Shown: positions 16,056 through 24,330 of the stretch, one piece after another
Numbering within the stretch: position 1 is the first letter of the stretch
Layout of the letters: each line of letters opens with the position of its first letter
From: a virus
Virus record (IMG/VR): IMGVR_UViG_3300018984_000003
Location: 1 to 64,000 of that record
Reading direction: 5' to 3' (one strand)
DNA: 64,000 nucleotides
Notes under the pieces: generated by a model
Databases searched by the model: none
What the model saw: only the letters and a program-made list of their open reading frames with translations
Told to the model about the DNA's origin: nothing
Program-made: the position numbers and the translations under genes

Positions 16056-16556
16056 ATGAAGAAAGGCGAACTATATTCCAAAAAAGTCAAACAGAGACTA
16101 GCAGAAAATCTCTCTCGCCTTCGGTTCAATTGGTGGCGTTATCAACCAGCAAAAGCGAGACATCTCTCAGTTGTGTTCTGTCTCTGTGATATGTGCCATC
16201 AGAATCGGAGAAGCCCACCGAGTTTAACGCCATCCAAGTTTGATAGTTGGTGTGATGAATGTTTTATCGATCTTCCCGATTGGCTCAGACACGAAAAGAC
16301 TACGGCAGAGGAGCTAGCCAGACTAGCTAAACAGAGGAAAGACGAGGCAGAGAAGCGACGATCAGAAAGGGAAGAAAGAGCTAGAATTCAAGACTCCAGA
16401 AAGAAGAAAAAAGTTAAGTTGACGGGGTTTGAAAATGTAGAGGATGAGGAGCCGCCAACCGAAAATCTAGAGGCAGAAGTAACTGAAAAGAAGACAAATT
16501 ATGAGGAACAGAGACAACGACTAGAATCCATCTTTCACTATAAATCAGATGATTAG
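16056..16556 (+). CDS. Zinc-finger-like protein with charged C-terminus, 166 aa
   Basis: Two cysteine pairs (CDMCHQNRR and WCDECF, residues about 45-70) suggest a zinc-binding fold. The rest is a highly charged helix (about 85-130, Arg/Glu/Lys-rich) and an acidic end. It immediately follows the RusA gene, so it may be an accessory factor. The terminator at 16566 closes the unit. Confidence 0.6.
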   Translation: MKKGELYSKKVKQRLAENLSRLRFNWWRYQPAKARHLSVVFCLCDMCHQNRRSPPSLTPSKFDSWCDECFIDLPDWLRHEKTTAEELARLAKQRKDEAEKRRSEREERARIQDSRKKKKVKLTGFENVEDEEPPTENLEAEVTEKKTNYEEQRQRLESIFHYKSDD

Positions 16557-16565
16557 ACAATAACC

Positions 16566-16600
16566 AAACCCGGCAGATTTAAAATACTGCCGGGTTTTTT
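16566..16600 (+). terminator. Rho-independent terminator
   Basis: AAACCCGGCAG (16566-16576) and CTGCCGGGTTT (16587-16597), a perfect 11-bp stem followed by Ts. It ends the RusA unit. Confidence 0.92.
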
Positions 16601-16630
16601 GGGTTGTTTCAGCGGCGGCTGTCTAGTTCA

Positions 16631-16834
16631 GAGGGGAGAGTCATTTATCAATCCTACCTGTTGAGATTGGTTTAACTTTTACTTTCAAAACTTGATCGAC
16701 CTCTACAGTCAGGATGTAGGTAGAATTGGAAACCTAATACATGAGTTTGTCACGTAGAAATATTATAAATATAAAAAATCTGAGTAACAGGCTCATCTAT
16801 ACAGGTAGATCAAACCTGAGTGATTTCTCGCTTC
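16631..16834 (+). repeat. Dispersed 200-bp structured repeat, copy 4 of 9
   Basis: Left end GAGGGGAGAGTC, blocks ATCCTACCTGTTGAGATTGG and AACTTGATCGACCTCTACAG, arms ATGAGTTTGTCAC (16741-16753) and GTAACAGGCTCAT (16784-16796), right end TTTCTCGCTTC. The right end overlaps the stop codon of the convergent gene at 16833. Confidence 0.8.
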
Positions 16835-17297
16835 AGAATTGGAGTGTGGCAGAGGGTGCGATCGGTGACGTTATGTTGTTAATACCCGGTAGAGTAGCCT
16901 TCGGATCGGGGAACTCGAACACATAAGGCGATATTGCCGTCGTGTAGTTGAATTTTGCTAGCCAGCGGGTTCCGTTAGTCGTTAATTCCCAACTCATATT
17001 TGCTAGCACTCCGGCGGCGCTATCGGGCAAAAACGTATGCAACAGGCCCCAAACTTTCTCGACTACTGGGAAGCAATCGGTAGACGATTTAACGTGGCTA
17101 GAGAGCAACACATTGACTTCTATCTGAATCTCTCGGATATTGCCGGCCCTAATGAACACTACGACATCTCGAGCGTCCTCTTGAGTCATTCTTGACGCAT
17201 TATCAGGCAACTTTTGACCTAATACCTCATCAGGATGTAATAACTCCCTCACCGGGGCAAGTCTTGCCAGAATGCTTGTTTGGATTTGTCTTAACAT
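16833..17297 (-). CDS. Hypothetical protein, 154 aa
   Basis: Residues 1-25 (MLRQIQTSILARLAPVRELL) and the layout resemble the Gp37/tail-terminator type of phage tail proteins, but the match is weak. The middle is beta-rich. The stop codon lies inside repeat copy 4, and the leader is AGAGAGA, as in several other minus-strand genes. Function uncertain. Confidence 0.5.
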   Translation of the reverse strand: MLRQIQTSILARLAPVRELLHPDEVLGQKLPDNASRMTQEDARDVVVFIRAGNIREIQIEVNVLLSSHVKSSTDCFPVVEKVWGLLHTFLPDSAAGVLANMSWELTTNGTRWLAKFNYTTAISPYVFEFPDPKATLPGINNITSPIAPSATLQF

Positions 17298-17318
17298 TTA
17301 TCTCTCTCTAATAGAAAA

Positions 17319-17343
17319 GCCGAGGTTCAGCGATAACCCCGGC
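17319..17343 (-). terminator. Terminator of the 17406-18693 gene
   Basis: GCCGAGGTT (17319-17327) and AACCCCGGC (17335-17343) with one mismatch; on the minus strand TTTTCT follows. Confidence 0.6.
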
Positions 17344-17405
17344 AGTATTGTTCGGATTCTGGCTTAAGACTACCAGACTTTGAGCAGGCGATCGGCGGTT
17401 CCTGG

Positions 17406-18693
17406 TTACATCACCTCAACCGCGATCGCATACCATTCATCAAAGCTCTTGATCTTCCCGTACTCGCCCCGAGCTACAAGCTTGTTAACCCATGCCTGGT
17501 AGCTCTGCACATAAAAGCTGTCGCCGTCGTTGCTCTGCGACTGCGCTACGGGTTGCGGTTCTGGCTGTTTGGGCGAGGGAAAGGGGATTAAATTGGTTTC
17601 GGGTTTGGCGGGTGTTAGAATTTCTGCCTTCGGCTGGGGTTCTTCAGCTTGTGTTTCTAGTTGGCTGATTGCAACAGGTTCGGAGGATGCTGTCGCTAGC
17701 TTTAAGTCGGTTTTGCCGATAATAGATTCCAAGGTTTTCTCATGAGGGAGTCCAACATATCGAGCATAGTTATGTCCCTCTGGATTGGTTAGAACGTATT
17801 CTTCGCCGTCCGTAACTAAAACGCTCACTTCGTAGCACTCACGCTGCCATTTTTCAGTCTCTAGTTCGTCACTAAATAGCTTGTCCCAATCGTTGCCGTA
17901 CTTCTCACTTGCATAGTGGCTACCGCCTCCACCTTCTCCGACCAGCCATTCTTGGTTATTCAAGAACGAGTAGATAAACCGTTGATAATCTTCAGGAGTA
18001 AGGTGAACTACTTTGACAATCTTGGCTTGACAGACGTTGGTTGGTTGGCTGCGGTATTCGTCAATCCAGTGCCGTTTATTTCCGCTGGGGAAATTGGCTT
18101 GAATATAGACCTCGTTCTCAACTTTGTAAACTCTTAATGGGACGATCGGCGCTTCAATTTCCGGCTCAACTTGCTCCGGTTCCGCCTGTGGCGCGGGCGG
18201 GTTCAGTTTGGTTTGCTCTTTTTTGAGTCTTTCGTAATACCAAAATTTGTCAGATGGCTCACCACCGTACTCGTTAATCAGAGCGCAAGATACGCCATTC
18301 TGTAGGTATTCGTGGTACTGCTTTGTGGCATGGTAAGCATCGCGTCCATCAGCCTCTTCAAATCTTTGGTGTCTTTCGTTCCAGGTTGCTCCGGCAAAGT
18401 TGCGAGCTTTAGTTTGTTCTAGCGCCCAGTCTTTTCTTTCTTGCGTGTAGCTAGGGTTTTCGTAGACTGATGAACCTGAAGACCAAGCAGTATCATTCAT
18501 CAAATCTCCCTGATGCACAACCGTTTCAGGCTTGTTACAGATAGTTTTCACGGCTGCGACTGTTGCATCAGTCCCTAGAGATAATTCCCACTTGACGTTA
18601 ACATTGTCATTTCTGGTAGTGACAGAGAGAGAACTTAATATTGGGGAATGTTTGCTTGAGTTCTTTTTTAATTACGGCTGAGAGTGTAGTCAT
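17406..18693 (-). CDS. LPD29-like multidomain protein, frameshifted at an (AG)4 tract
   Basis: The open frame from 18551 (GTG) encodes 381 residues, but the natural start is the ATG at 18693 with an AGGA site and the promoter at 18729-18757. That ATG reads MTTLSAVIKKELKQTFPNIK and stops after 28 codons; switching frame at the CT run (18624-18631) gives VTTRNDNVNVKWELSLGTDA and joins the long frame. The joined N-terminus resembles LPD29, a domain of large polyvalent mobile-element proteins. The middle (about 125-290) is a soluble domain and the end is Pro/Gln-rich. Adding one CT unit, or losing two, restores the frame, so this may be phase variable or simply inactivated. Confidence 0.65.
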
Positions 18694-18728
18694 TTGATTG
18701 CGTCCTTTTGTTTCTTTGGCATACTGTC

Positions 18729-18757
18729 ATCGTATATCTACTACTTTCATGTGTCAA
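18729..18757 (-). promoter_or_regulatory. Promoter of the 18693 gene
   Basis: On the minus strand TTGACA (18752-18757), a 17-nt spacer and TACGAT (18729-18734). The -35 overlaps the stop codon of the upstream gene (GTT GAC ACA TGA). A near copy of this segment is found at 19793-19821. Confidence 0.7.
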
Positions 18758-19040
18758 CCCCTAAGCCAAAATTCTTTTGCTTTTCTTTTTCCCGCCGCCG
18801 TTGAGCGCTTAACCGCTTAGCCTTGCGCTGGTTTTCCTGTAGTCTCTCCCGCTGTTCCGGTGTCAAACTTTCAAAGTACCGCCGCTTGCGCTCTTTGGCT
18901 TTCTCTGATGCCTCGTACTTGCGCTGGACTTCCTTTGCTCCCTCTGTCGTCGAGTATTTGCGCTGTGCTTTGTTACGGTTTGATCGTCCCTTTCTTGTTG
19001 CCGAGTATTTGCGCTGTGCTTGTCTTTGTGTTTCGTCCAT
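18747..19040 (-). CDS. Basic repetitive protein, 97 aa
   Basis: Very rich in Arg, Lys, Gln and Glu with a QRKY motif repeated three times (AQRKYSATRKG, AQRKYSTTEG, VQRKYEASEK) and a fourth KRRY. Such repeats precede HNH nucleases in some phages, but no nuclease domain is present. Likely a nucleic-acid-binding helical protein. Its last codons double as the -35 box of the next gene. Confidence 0.6.
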   Translation of the reverse strand: MDETQRQAQRKYSATRKGRSNRNKAQRKYSTTEGAKEVQRKYEASEKAKERKRRYFESLTPEQRERLQENQRKAKRLSAQRRREKEKQKNFGLGVDT

Positions 19041-19104
19041 TGGTTTTTTTTTATTGAATAGACCCAGTTATTGCAATAACTGGGGTGATTATGAACTATC
19101 TAGA

Positions 19105-19758
19105 CTAACTAGCGATCAACTCATCATCTTTTGGCTCTAAATCATCTACTGGTTCTAAGTCAATTCCGTTGCAGGCTAGGTGTTCGATCAAATCAAAACC
19201 TTCCCAGTTCCCGGTGAGTTCCGTTTCATACTTGCGCGAGCCAATCTTCCAGCCATTGCCAACCGTCCAATAAAGCCCTGCCTTATCGCCATCCCAATCC
19301 AGCCGCCAGCCTTTAGCATCTTCCCGGCTGTTGATTAATCTGCCGACCTTAACGCTGATCGCAGTCAACTCTTCCCGGATGATCAAGAATTGCTGATATT
19401 GCTTAGGTCTATCCGCAAACACGGCAGCAAAAGCTTTGTTGGTCTTGGCGATTGACTGCGTTCGTCCCCGTCCGTTGTCGCCTCTGTTCGGCGGTTCGTT
19501 GTCAGTCCCGATGGCTGCGGGTGTTGGAGCTGGTTCGGGTACGACTTCAATCGCTGGTAGCACCCATTCCTCATTTTTCTGATCGCGACAGCCCGGAAAA
19601 GTAACGACTAAGCAGATGCGACCGTCTTCGAGAACTTCCTTATGGACGACGCGGGCGATCGGAGTGAAGGGGCGGCGGATAACGTCGTTAACTTGGACTT
19701 CTGGTGTGGCATCTTGCCAGATTGTCGGTTGGATGGTAACAGCGAGTGAGGTTGTCAT
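19105..19758 (-). CDS. Hypothetical protein, 217 aa
   Basis: Not recognised. The first 75 residues are a beta-rich domain (VNDVIRRPFTPIARVVHKEV), followed by a flexible linker (residues 76-105), and a C-terminal alpha/beta domain with KGWRLDWDGDKAGLYWTVGN. AAGGAAG lies seven bases before the ATG. It has its own promoter candidate at 19793. Confidence 0.6.
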   Translation of the reverse strand: MTTSLAVTIQPTIWQDATPEVQVNDVIRRPFTPIARVVHKEVLEDGRICLVVTFPGCRDQKNEEWVLPAIEVVPEPAPTPAAIGTDNEPPNRGDNGRGRTQSIAKTNKAFAAVFADRPKQYQQFLIIREELTAISVKVGRLINSREDAKGWRLDWDGDKAGLYWTVGNGWKIGSRKYETELTGNWEGFDLIEHLACNGIDLEPVDDLEPKDDELIAS

Positions 19759-19792
19759 TTATTTGCTTCCTTGATTTCCTTAATATGTGACT

Positions 19793-19821
19793 ATCATCGT
19801 ATATCTACTTCGACATGTCAA
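19793..19821 (-). promoter_or_regulatory. Candidate promoter, near-copy of the one at 18729
   Basis: TTGACA (19816-19821) with GATGAT at 17-nt spacing (or TACGAT at 14). About 55 bases here match 18728-18785, including the remnant of the upstream gene end (GAATTTTGGTTTAGGGGTTG), so promoter and gene end were duplicated together. Confidence 0.5.
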
Positions 19822-19891
19822 CCCCTAAACCAAAATTCTTTTTTCCAATCGCCCAAACCTATACCCTGTAACAGAAAACCAGCCCCCGCCA

Positions 19892-20191
19892 TCAGTGCAA
19901 CTGTATTGTCCTAGACTCTGGCTGTGGCTTTAGTTTAAAATCTGGGCAGTCGTGGACAGCGTAAGCGGGGCGGTTGCCAGCGACTTCCAAATCTTCCTTA
20001 GTTGGCTGCGGATAGTTGACCGCACACACTAAGTCCGCTGGCAAGCAGCCAACTCTGCCTGACCAGTAAAAGCACTTGCAGCACATAGCACGAGGCGGGG
20101 CTTTCTCCTTCTGTTCTGTTTCTACTTGGGTGGCGGGGTGATCGGGCGCAATTCCTACAAGATTTAAGGCAATATCTACAAGTCGTCTCAT
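19892..20191 (-). CDS. Cysteine-rich hypothetical protein, 99 aa
   Basis: Six cysteines, in MCCKCFYWSGRVGC, a later VC and a DCPDF, suggest a small metal-binding fold. The N-terminal 17 residues are amphipathic. The leader is TAGAGAGAAAC. Not recognised. Confidence 0.55.
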   Translation of the reverse strand: MRRLVDIALNLVGIAPDHPATQVETEQKEKAPPRAMCCKCFYWSGRVGCLPADLVCAVNYPQPTKEDLEVAGNRPAYAVHDCPDFKLKPQPESRTIQLH

Positions 20192-20232
20192 GTGTTAGTT
20201 TCTCTCTACTTGATTTAATTATGTCAAAGGAA

Positions 20233-20254
20233 AAGCCCCAAACAGTCGGGGCTT
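20233..20254 (-). terminator. Terminator of the 20294-21334 gene
   Basis: AAGCCCC and GGGGCTT form the stem; on the minus strand it runs into TTCCTTT. It separates the antirepressor-like gene from the next gene. Confidence 0.75.
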
Positions 20255-20293
20255 CTGTTGTTAGGCGCAAGTGATTAAATGTGCGCGTCGGCT

Positions 20294-21334
20294 TTATTGG
20301 CTTACGCTGATGTTTGCGTTCCAGCCTTCCAGATAGTCTGAGTTACGGGAGTATGGGTATTGGGGGTCTGCGTATTGTGTTCGATCTGCGTATCCTAGCC
20401 TGTATATTCGTAAGGCAGAGGCGGAAGTTTCTAATTTGGAATAAAGATTATCCAAATTACATCCGTACTCGTCTAAAAAAGTCATCCGAAATAATTGCGA
20501 ATTTTTGGGCAGTCTTAACATCCTTCTAACATTCTCGGTGTAAGGTTTTTGCCTTTCTTCTATTTCAGGATTCCTTTTAAAAAATAGCTTAACTTGTTCA
20601 CTCTTGCTATGTTTTTGCAGTCCTAGCTCTCTTGTCTCATCTTCAAATAAGATAAACTCTTCAGGGGTAAAACCAGAAAACACAATCGCATCGAAAAATG
20701 TCCAACTGTCAGACATATCGACTTCACCTTCCCAATCAACTACCATCATCGGCCCTCGATCCCATTCCATCGCTAAGCCTAGAAATTCATCCAGCTTGTC
20801 ATGCTCTTTGGGCGCTGCCTTAAACTCTTTAGGCAACCATCCTGTCTGACTCTGAATGTAGGACGTTAACCCAATAATTCCCAGTGAGAAATCAAAGTCC
20901 TGAGCTGTCTCAGAACCGCTGTAAGCGTAGTGTTTGATTACCGCAGCGCAAAACTCAGCAGTGTAAACCGTGACGTTGCGAGTCTTACTATCAGAGCTAG
21001 AGTGGTCACGCATAAGTGTCAAATCCTTTCCGGTAAAAGGTTGTAGCCATTTTGAATACACTTTTTGCATAAGTGTCAAATCCTTGTCTACAGAAGGATT
21101 TAGCTTTTTTAAAGAAAATTTGCCTGACGGTGCAAAACCTTTGTAAGTTGAGGGTTTTAACGTTTTTGAAGACTTTTCCCCTGACAGTGCCTCAATCAAC
21201 CGACTAATAGTAGATTGATCCTTCCCACACGCCCGCGCTAGACCACTTTGGCTCATCCCCGACTCGCCCGTAGCTGCGATAGTGAAAAACTCAACGCCAT
21301 TGCGCTCTGTCCGCAAAACTGTTATATTACTCAT
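20294..21334 (-). CDS. Antirepressor-like regulator, leader-controlled, 346 aa
   Basis: The N-terminal 50 residues contain an HTH (MSQSGLARACGKDQSTISRL) like that of the 67-1098 protein, followed by a region with two direct repeats of KDLTLM at residues about 83-107. The C-terminal 200 residues are helical and acidic (KAAPKEHDKLDEFLGLAMEW) and unlike the other two family members. The start follows the shared promoter and structured leader. A role as a phage regulator is inferred from leader and HTH; the target is unknown. Confidence 0.7.
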   Translation of the reverse strand: MSNITVLRTERNGVEFFTIAATGESGMSQSGLARACGKDQSTISRLIEALSGEKSSKTLKPSTYKGFAPSGKFSLKKLNPSVDKDLTLMQKVYSKWLQPFTGKDLTLMRDHSSSDSKTRNVTVYTAEFCAAVIKHYAYSGSETAQDFDFSLGIIGLTSYIQSQTGWLPKEFKAAPKEHDKLDEFLGLAMEWDRGPMMVVDWEGEVDMSDSWTFFDAIVFSGFTPEEFILFEDETRELGLQKHSKSEQVKLFFKRNPEIEERQKPYTENVRRMLRLPKNSQLFRMTFLDEYGCNLDNLYSKLETSASALRIYRLGYADRTQYADPQYPYSRNSDYLEGWNANISVSQ

Positions 21335-21409
21335 GTTGCCTAGTTGTTTAGGTGACTGCCACTGATAAAAGGACGCTCTAACGTCCTAGTGGCTTAATAT
21401 TCAATTATA
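21335..21409 (-). promoter_or_regulatory. Promoter plus structured 5' leader, copy 2
   Basis: Extended -10 TGGTATAAT (hexamer 21404-21409); outer stem 21388-21393 with 21358-21363, inner stem 21382-21387 with 21370-21375, 6-nt loop, bulge TTTATC (21364-21369). Almost identical to copy 1 in the stems, with one loop difference; a CCTA/TAGG hairpin overlaps the AGG before the ATG. Confidence 0.8.
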
Positions 21410-21479
21410 CCAAAATATCAAAGGTTTTTGTCAGAGTTTAACGAGTTTCTGGCAAAATTGGTGGCGGTGAGCGGGTGTT

Positions 21480-21690
21480 AAAGCGAGAGTCATTTACCTA
21501 TTCCACTGGTTGAGGTCGCTCTGATTTTTTTAAAACTCGATCAAGCTCTACAGGTGGAATATCCATAGAGTCGAAGATATAATAGATGAGTCTGTCACGT
21601 AGAAGAGATATAGAATATAAAAATCTGAGTGACAGCCTCAGCAATAAACCTGAATCGATTGGAAAGTTTGAACCGATGAACTCATAATCT
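21480..21690 (+). repeat. Dispersed 200-bp structured repeat, copy 5 of 9
   Basis: Left end AAAGCGAGAGTCATTT, block TATTCCACTGGTTGAGG, ACTCGATCAAGCTCTACAGG, arms GATGAGTCTGTCAC (21585-21598) and GTGACAGCCTCAGC (21629-21642). The right terminus is eroded. It lies upstream of the leader of the 20294-21334 gene. Confidence 0.8.
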
Positions 21691-21738
21691 AAACTTAACA
21701 ATAGATCTAAGTTCTAACTCTTGCGTGATTGCTAAAAC

Positions 21739-21764
21739 AAACCCGGAACATTCCGGGTTTTTTG
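21739..21764. terminator. Bidirectional terminator
   Basis: AAACCCGGAA and TTCCGGGTTT form a perfect 10-bp stem with T runs on both sides. On the minus strand it ends the lysozyme gene. A near copy with the same CCGG core follows the KilA-N gene at 28736. Confidence 0.88.
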
Positions 21765-21838
21765 TCGATTAAAAGTCATAACAGGTACAGCGCCAGATAT
21801 TTGAAGCTATTGTGTCCTTAGCTGGTAATGTCGTTGCT

Positions 21839-22333
21839 TTATCTTTTCGTGGGGTTTTGAGGAGCTACAGGGTCTAAAAATAATGCCCTCTCGGCATGAC
21901 GGCGACGTGTCAGTCCAGCCAATTGTTGATAACCTGCTTTGTTCCATCGCAAAAATTGAGCAGCGACCGTCTCAGGCGCTGCACCAGCGTTAAGCATTTT
22001 CAATAAAGTCGATCTATCAAAAGCCCCTGGCTCTGGCTCGCCACCTAACGTAAAAACCGATGCACCAATGTTGAAAACAAACGATACCAATGCCGAAAAC
22101 TGGTTGTCGTTGATCGGAACCGTTACCAGCCGATCAACCGCTTCTTCAGCCTTCTGCAAATCTTCCCGCAGCAGCGCATCTGCCATAGCCTCGTCAATCG
22201 ACATTCCGGGAGTCGCCGATAATGTGTGTCCATACCCGATCGTCCAGACTCCGGCGGGACACAAGTACGCTTCTAGTTCGCACCCTTCAAACTCTTTGAC
22301 CAGTGCCAGCCCTTTTTCGTTGATGTGGCGCAT
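21839..22333 (-). CDS. Phage lysozyme (GH24 endolysin), 164 aa
   Basis: The preferred start at 22333 (MRHINEKGL) gives the usual length of about 160 residues; the frame is open for 29 codons more. Motifs: catalytic Glu in KEFEGCELEAY (residue 16), GVWTIGYGHT (29-37), the alpha-helical muramidase body and an ending RRHAERALF. It would cleave peptidoglycan at lysis. No holin or spanin was recognised nearby, and no signal peptide is visible. Confidence 0.9.
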   Translation of the reverse strand: MRHINEKGLALVKEFEGCELEAYLCPAGVWTIGYGHTLSATPGMSIDEAMADALLREDLQKAEEAVDRLVTVPINDNQFSALVSFVFNIGASVFTLGGEPEPGAFDRSTLLKMLNAGAAPETVAAQFLRWNKAGYQQLAGLTRRRHAERALFLDPVAPQNPTKR

Positions 22334-22392
22334 AATTTTATTTTTTGCAATAAGTCTACCTAAATGATAACGCAAACAACAGTCTGGGTTTT

Positions 22393-22590
22393 GAAGCAAG
22401 AGCCATTTTGTTCGCTCCACCTGTTAAGGCTAGTTTAATTTCTGTTTTCAAAACTAAAGCAACCTCTACAGTCAGAATGTAAGTAGAAGCGACAATGTAA
22501 TAGATGAGTTTGTCACGTAGAATTATTATAAATATAAAAAATCTGAGCAACAAGCTCAACAATAAGCCTATACAAATTGTCTCTCGCTTC
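22393..22590 (+). repeat. Dispersed 200-bp structured repeat, copy 6 of 9
   Basis: Left end GAAGCAAGAG, right end CTCTCGCTTC, TTTTCAAAACTAAAGCAACC and CTCTACAGTCAGAATGTA, arms GATGAGTTTGTCAC and GCAACAAGCTCAAC with several wobbles. It lies between the lysozyme start and the end of the sulfotransferase gene, directly before that gene's terminator. Confidence 0.82.
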
Positions 22591-22603
22591 AGGACATAAA
22601 AAA

Positions 22604-22631
22604 GCCCTGTCGAAAAAAGACGACAAGAGGC
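22604..22631 (-). terminator. Terminator of the sulfotransferase gene
   Basis: On the minus strand GCCTCTTGTCG pairs with CGACAGGGC and is followed by TTTTTT. Confidence 0.7.
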
Positions 22632-22650
22632 GTACTTGTACCTGTCTCAC

Positions 22651-23457
22651 TCAGTCGTACCCAAAGTACGATCGCAGTTCCGCAGTCTGTCGCAGAATAT
22701 GTCGCACCTCGTCTTCATTAAAAAAGCTTTCATATTTGGCGACTGCCGCAGGTTCGATCTCACGATCAATTTCTTCATGCCACGGCAGCCCCAGTCCCAG
22801 CTTAACCGCTTTGACCTGGTAATTCCTCAGCATCTCAACGTCGTAAGCAACATTAATAAAGTGACAACACTGCGACAACAGCTTGGTTTTATCTGTTAGT
22901 AAGTCTTCGTAGCGAACGACTAAATGCTGGGGGGAATTTTGGGAACAGTAAGTGACTAGCGCCGCACTCTTCCACCGCTCAATGCAGAATTCTAGCGTCC
23001 ATTCTCCGCCCCATAGGATGTTGTTGAGGGGGTCTTGTGTCGCTTTCCGCATAGATGCTACTACTTCCAGCGGATTGCGGATAATGTCAATAAATCGCGC
23101 ATCCGGCAAGTAGTCCAAAATGTCTTTGATGAAATAAATATGCTCTGGTGTTTTTTCCAACCAGATTTGATTGCCCTCTTCTTCTGCCAGTCGATCTAGA
23201 ACTCCGACAAACCAACGAATTCGATCGCTTGTAGCCTGCCGCCGGATTTCTGTCTCGTTATACAAATCAGGGCGTCGGATTTCCGCATGGAACCATCGGT
23301 GCAGTCGTTCTCGGAGTTTGTCGTGAAGTCGATCGCTCCAAAGATAATGGAAAAACTTTGTTTCAGGAAACGACGTGATATTGGGGTGCGCGGCTAGCAA
23401 GCTTTGCAGAATGGTTGTGCCGCTGCGGGGCGCTCCAACTAAAAATATGCGTTTCAT
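22651..23457 (-). CDS. Sulfotransferase
   Basis: The product has 268 residues. The N-terminus begins directly with the PAPS 5'-phosphosulfate loop (GAPRSGTT, 8-15). A 3'-phosphate motif lies near residue 140-155 (RFIDIIRNPLEVVASM), and the fold ends with a helical part. The enzyme transfers sulfate from PAPS, usually to a sugar hydroxyl. With the adjacent divergent glycosyltransferase it suggests that the phage alters a surface glycan or a virion glycan. No signal peptide, so it acts in the cytoplasm. Confidence 0.85.
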   Translation of the reverse strand: MKRIFLVGAPRSGTTILQSLLAAHPNITSFPETKFFHYLWSDRLHDKLRERLHRWFHAEIRRPDLYNETEIRRQATSDRIRWFVGVLDRLAEEEGNQIWLEKTPEHIYFIKDILDYLPDARFIDIIRNPLEVVASMRKATQDPLNNILWGGEWTLEFCIERWKSAALVTYCSQNSPQHLVVRYEDLLTDKTKLLSQCCHFINVAYDVEMLRNYQVKAVKLGLGLPWHEEIDREIEPAAVAKYESFFNEDEVRHILRQTAELRSYFGYD

Positions 23458-23505
23458 AAATTTTTTGATTAAAATTATTCATATTGAATTCACTTTAACA
23501 ATTTC

Positions 23506-24330
23506 ATGAACAAACCAGCATCGCCCGGAAAAGATAAACCAGCAGAATCAAAAGCGCCCAAAGTCTCGATCATCATCCCAGCCTACAACCGCGAGCAATA
23601 CGTCGGCATCGCCATTAAATCAGTTCTTGACCAAACCTACCGCGATCTTGAGTGCATCATTGTTGATGATGGGTCTACGGATGGGACATTGGCAATTGCA
23701 GAACAATTTGCACTGGAGGACGATCGGGTGCGGGTGTTGACCGACAAAACCAACAGGGGCGCGGCTTATGCGCTTAAAACGGGGTTTGAAGCAGCGCGGG
23801 GTGAGTATGTGGGGCAGGTTGATTCGGATGATGTTCTTGAGGCCCTGGCGATCGAGTTGACGGCAGCGGGACTAGATCAGAACCCGCAATGTGGCTTGGT
23901 TTACACAAATTATCTCGATATAGATGAATATGGCCAAAAATTAAGAGTTGGGTGGCGCTGCTCTCGCGAATATTCTAAAGAAGCTTTGTTGACTAGCTTT
24001 ATGGTGTTTCATTTTAGACTAATGCGTCGGTTGGCTTACGAACAGGTTGGTGGCATTGATTTAGACTTTAATATGCTCGAAGATTACGAGTTATGTCTAC
24101 GGATTTCAGAAATAACCGAAATATTTAAAATTCCAGACTTTTTGTATTGTTATCGAATACATTCTGAGAGTGTATCTAATTTAAATCGCTTAAGAATTGC
24201 ATTACTTACTGAAAATGCAATTAATGCAGCTTTACAACGGCGCAACCTGAATGAAACTCACGAAGTTTATGTTAAATACAATCCAGAGTATTTTATTAGA
24301 GAAATCAAGCCAAGGTTAGACAATAATTAG
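23506..24330 (+). CDS. Family 2 glycosyltransferase
   Basis: The product has 274 residues. GT2 motifs: IIIPAYNREQYV (22-33), VDDGSTDG (53-60) and the metal-binding DSDD (106-109), with the usual GT-A length for the catalytic domain. It starts 48 bases from the divergent sulfotransferase. The base composition changes sharply within the gene, from about 58 percent GC near 23,760 to about 25 percent near 24,120, suggesting a recombination join. The partner substrate is unknown. Confidence 0.88.
   Translation: MNKPASPGKDKPAESKAPKVSIIIPAYNREQYVGIAIKSVLDQTYRDLECIIVDDGSTDGTLAIAEQFALEDDRVRVLTDKTNRGAAYALKTGFEAARGEYVGQVDSDDVLEALAIELTAAGLDQNPQCGLVYTNYLDIDEYGQKLRVGWRCSREYSKEALLTSFMVFHFRLMRRLAYEQVGGIDLDFNMLEDYELCLRISEITEIFKIPDFLYCYRIHSESVSNLNRLRIALLTENAINAALQRRNLNETHEVYVKYNPEYFIREIKPRLDNN

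Noticed and set aside
19998-20270. 90-residue minus-strand frame MRLTTEAPTVWGF...
   Set aside because: It overlaps the cysteine-rich gene 19892-20191 in another frame and crosses a terminator.
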